Part shown: positions 6,653 through 8,321 of the stretch, piece after piece | How positions within the stretch are numbered: the first letter of the stretch is position 1 | How the letters are laid out: each line of letters opens with the position of its first letter | Source: Chloroflexota bacterium | Lineage (GTDB): Bacteria > Chloroflexota > Anaerolineae > Anaerolineales > Anaerolineaceae | DNA length: 8,321 nucleotides | Assembly (NCBI GenBank): GCA_023406965.1 | Contig: JAEXTI010000501.1 | Coordinates: 1 to 8,321 of the forward strand | Reading direction: 5' to 3' | Position numbers and translations under genes: made by a program | The notes under the pieces: model-generated | Database searches by the model: none | What the model was told of the DNA's origin: nothing | What the model saw: only the letters and a program-made list of their open reading frames with translations

Positions 6653-8194
6653 CTATTTGCCGGCGTTCTTTCCCTTGCCGGGCCGGCCATTAATTTCCAG
6701 CTCGGTGGAATATGTCCATAGCGCTTCGATCACCCAGGCCAAAGCGGTTTCCGCCTTAGCAATATCTCCGTCGATGTACACCCCGTTTTCATCGATAACC
6801 AGCTCTTGGCTTCGAATGGAGACATCTAGAAATATCTCGGAGCGCTCAGAATCGAAGCCTGGGACCACCACAAGCACGCTCAACGGGCCGCCCCTGCCAA
6901 AACCGTGATAGCGCAAGAACTCCCAGGCCATCCGGGTAAAGGCGTCCCGAAACAGATTGATGCCCTTGGCCTGGCTTCTCTGAACTTCGCCCAGCGAACT
7001 CTGCACGATCTCCAGCAAGCGCTCATTTTGGTGCATGTGCAGATAACGGTGAAGCAGTACCAGGGACAGCACTGGTAAGGCAGCGGATTCCATCACGGGC
7101 CCATCTGAATAATGGGATGCCTCGTAGATGCTGCGCATGAGCAGGAAAAAAGAACCCCTCCCTGCTTGCGCATTAGCCTGGTCGGTAAACCACCCTTGTA
7201 AGCTCTTCGCCAGAGCGCCAAACACAAGGTTATTGGCGTTCAGATTGGCCGGCGTTTCCTTGACAAACGCGGGGAGCAGGGCCTTTTCAATCAGATCCGC
7301 GCTGATCTGAGCGCCCTGGCCTGTAGGAACCATCATGTCACCTTCAAGCGACGCGCCTCCTTTCTTGTCAGCCGGCACAGCCGGGGCAAGCGACGCAAAC
7401 CCCTCCAATGTCTCCCAGGCCGGTCCTTTCAGAAAGTCGAGCACCGGTTGCCAGTGCAATTGAAAGGGTAAGGGGCCCAATTGTTCGATCAGGCTGGCTT
7501 GCACGCTCTGCCAGACCTCTAGTGACCGCGAATCGTTGGCCGGCAGGTTGAAAAGCACACGGATGTTTCGATCAATTCCATTCGCGGCATCCGAGAGGAA
7601 GAATGCCCGCATGCGTTCAAGCTTGTCGGCAATCCGGACACCGTCATTGATGCGCGCCACTTGCTCAACCTCGAAGATCGCGCGTTTTTCAGATGGCAGA
7701 TCGACCACAACGTCCGCCCGGATGTTTGCCCTTTCCTGGTATGGCAAGACCCGTTCAATCTCACAGCCCAATTTTGAGATGGACGCCAATGTGAAGATTT
7801 CCATCTCGATGAACGCATGCGCTAATTCGACGGGATCTGCAAGCTGAGTGGTGGGGCGGTGCGCTTCGCCGTTTAGCGCTCTGCAAACTGCATGCCCGTC
7901 TACAGTTAGCAGGTGCAGTTGCTGGGGCCGGCCTCGCTGACCTTGCAAGCTCGCTTGCCTGGTTTCCAACAATGCCGGCAAACCGGCAGCGGCGTGCCGC
8001 ATCTCGTGCAGAGCTTGCCGGGCCTGCTTCTCGGTCAGCGGTGTTAACTTTTCTATCTGATCCTGGGTCGCCAGCCCGCGCGCCTGAAAGCAGCTTAATG
8101 CTTGCTGGCAGTTGGGGTGTTCTTCCAGATAATCGAGCCAGGCCTGGCGAGGCTCGGAAAGGTTGCGCTTCTTGCGCACGGGGGTGTATCTCAT
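6653..8194 (-). CDS. Winged-helix protein, possible replication-relaxation family member
   Basis: The 513-residue product begins with a basic tail. About residues 30-100 then fit a winged helix: helices at QDQIEKLTPLTEKQARQAL and a wing ending in GRPQQLHLLT. A conserved-looking AHAFIEMEIF helix follows (125-134). A strand pair, RADVVVDLPSEKRAIFEVEQ (159-178), resembles the core of the restriction-endonuclease-like fold found in replication-relaxation proteins. D161, E175 and E177 are present, but the usual catalytic lysine is replaced by Q178, so cleavage activity is doubtful. The C-terminal half (about 280-513) is helical plus one strand set (LSVLVVVPGFDSE, 438-450) and is not recognised. 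AGGAGG sits ten bases before the ATG at 8194 and only four before a TTG at 8200; I prefer the ATG. As the first full gene of the module it may be an initiator or regulator. The family call is from the N-terminal half only. Confidence 0.6.
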   Translation of the reverse strand: MRYTPVRKKRNLSEPRQAWLDYLEEHPNCQQALSCFQARGLATQDQIEKLTPLTEKQARQALHEMRHAAAGLPALLETRQASLQGQRGRPQQLHLLTVDGHAVCRALNGEAHRPTTQLADPVELAHAFIEMEIFTLASISKLGCEIERVLPYQERANIRADVVVDLPSEKRAIFEVEQVARINDGVRIADKLERMRAFFLSDAANGIDRNIRVLFNLPANDSRSLEVWQSVQASLIEQLGPLPFQLHWQPVLDFLKGPAWETLEGFASLAPAVPADKKGGASLEGDMMVPTGQGAQISADLIEKALLPAFVKETPANLNANNLVFGALAKSLQGWFTDQANAQAGRGSFFLLMRSIYEASHYSDGPVMESAALPVLSLVLLHRYLHMHQNERLLEIVQSSLGEVQRSQAKGINLFRDAFTRMAWEFLRYHGFGRGGPLSVLVVVPGFDSERSEIFLDVSIRSQELVIDENGVYIDGDIAKAETALAWVIEALWTYSTELEINGRPGKGKNAGK

Positions 8195-8204
8195 GGTCAA
8201 AAAT

Positions 8205-8210
8205 CCTCCT
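8205..8210 (-). promoter_or_regulatory. AGGAGG ribosome binding site of the winged-helix gene
   Basis: A perfect AGGAGG on the minus strand lies ten bases before the ATG at 8194 and four before an alternative TTG at 8200. Ten bases is long and four is short, so the site proves strong translation but does not fully settle the start; the two options differ by two residues. Confidence 0.75.
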
Positions 8211-8248
8211 GAAGAAAAATATTCGAGTACTATGGGTTCTCTAACCGA

Positions 8249-8321
8249 TTATTTGCCCGTCTTTTTTGCCCAATCCAGCTCATTCTGGAGGGTAACGGTC
8301 ACGTTTTGCAAACTCTCCACT
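8249..8321 (-). CDS. C-terminal end of an unidentified protein, cut by window edge
   Basis: One frame is open from the right edge to a TAA at 8249-8251 and encodes 23 residues plus the stop, ending LDWAKKTGK. The stretch looks coding because the neighbouring gene starts 54 bases further on behind a strong ribosome binding site, with little room for anything else. The visible tail is amphipathic (VESLQNVTVTLQNELDW) and could end a coiled coil. No function can be assigned from it. The 48-base gap to the next ribosome binding site and gene holds nothing convincing. Confidence 0.5.
   Translation of the reverse strand, partial: VESLQNVTVTLQNELDWAKKTGK

Noticed and set aside
8235..8246. A small GGTT-AGAG-AACC hairpin after the partial gene at the right edge
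   Set aside because: The stem is only four base pairs and no T-run follows directly, so it is not a credible terminator.

Overview
All supportable genes lie on the minus strand and read from the right edge to the left edge in a tight head-to-tail series. The DNA is mostly GC-rich, and most genes have good AGGAGG-type ribosome binding sites, so this is bacterial DNA. The gene set fits an integrated element or plasmid-like replicon carrying a type I restriction-modification locus as cargo. It contains a winged-helix replication-relaxation-like protein, a tyrosine recombinase, a DUF3987-type ATPase and a shortened DnaG-like primase. The host may be a Chloroflexota (Anaerolineae-like) bacterium, because I associate this gene combination and the unusual DUF3987 P-loop with that group. 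That assignment is from memory and is weak.

Right part (8321 to 5660): the last 23 codons of an unidentified gene, then a 513-residue protein with an N-terminal winged helix and a possible restriction-endonuclease-fold core, then a complete XerC/XerD-like tyrosine recombinase. Spacings are 54, 27 and 21 bases, which suggests one operon.

Middle part (5659 to 2795): a DUF3987-like ATPase with a C-terminal winged helix. It is followed by a 129-base gap that holds a dense cluster of TGCTAC/GTAGCA repeats, including a near-perfect 20-base inverted repeat. After the gap comes a 338-residue primase with a CHC2 zinc finger, the DnaG catalytic core and a TOPRIM domain. The ATPase and primase probably start replication of the element. 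The repeats between them could be an iteron-like origin or an operator.

Left part (2755 to 1): a type I methyltransferase subunit (HsdM), a 142-residue PD-(D/E)XK nuclease-like protein one base downstream, and the first 250 residues of the specificity subunit (HsdS), cut by the window edge. No HsdR lies in the window. DNA from about 1320 to 300 is clearly AT-richer than its surroundings. This island covers the end of hsdM, the small nuclease-like gene and the first target recognition domain of HsdS, as if that block had been exchanged as a cassette.
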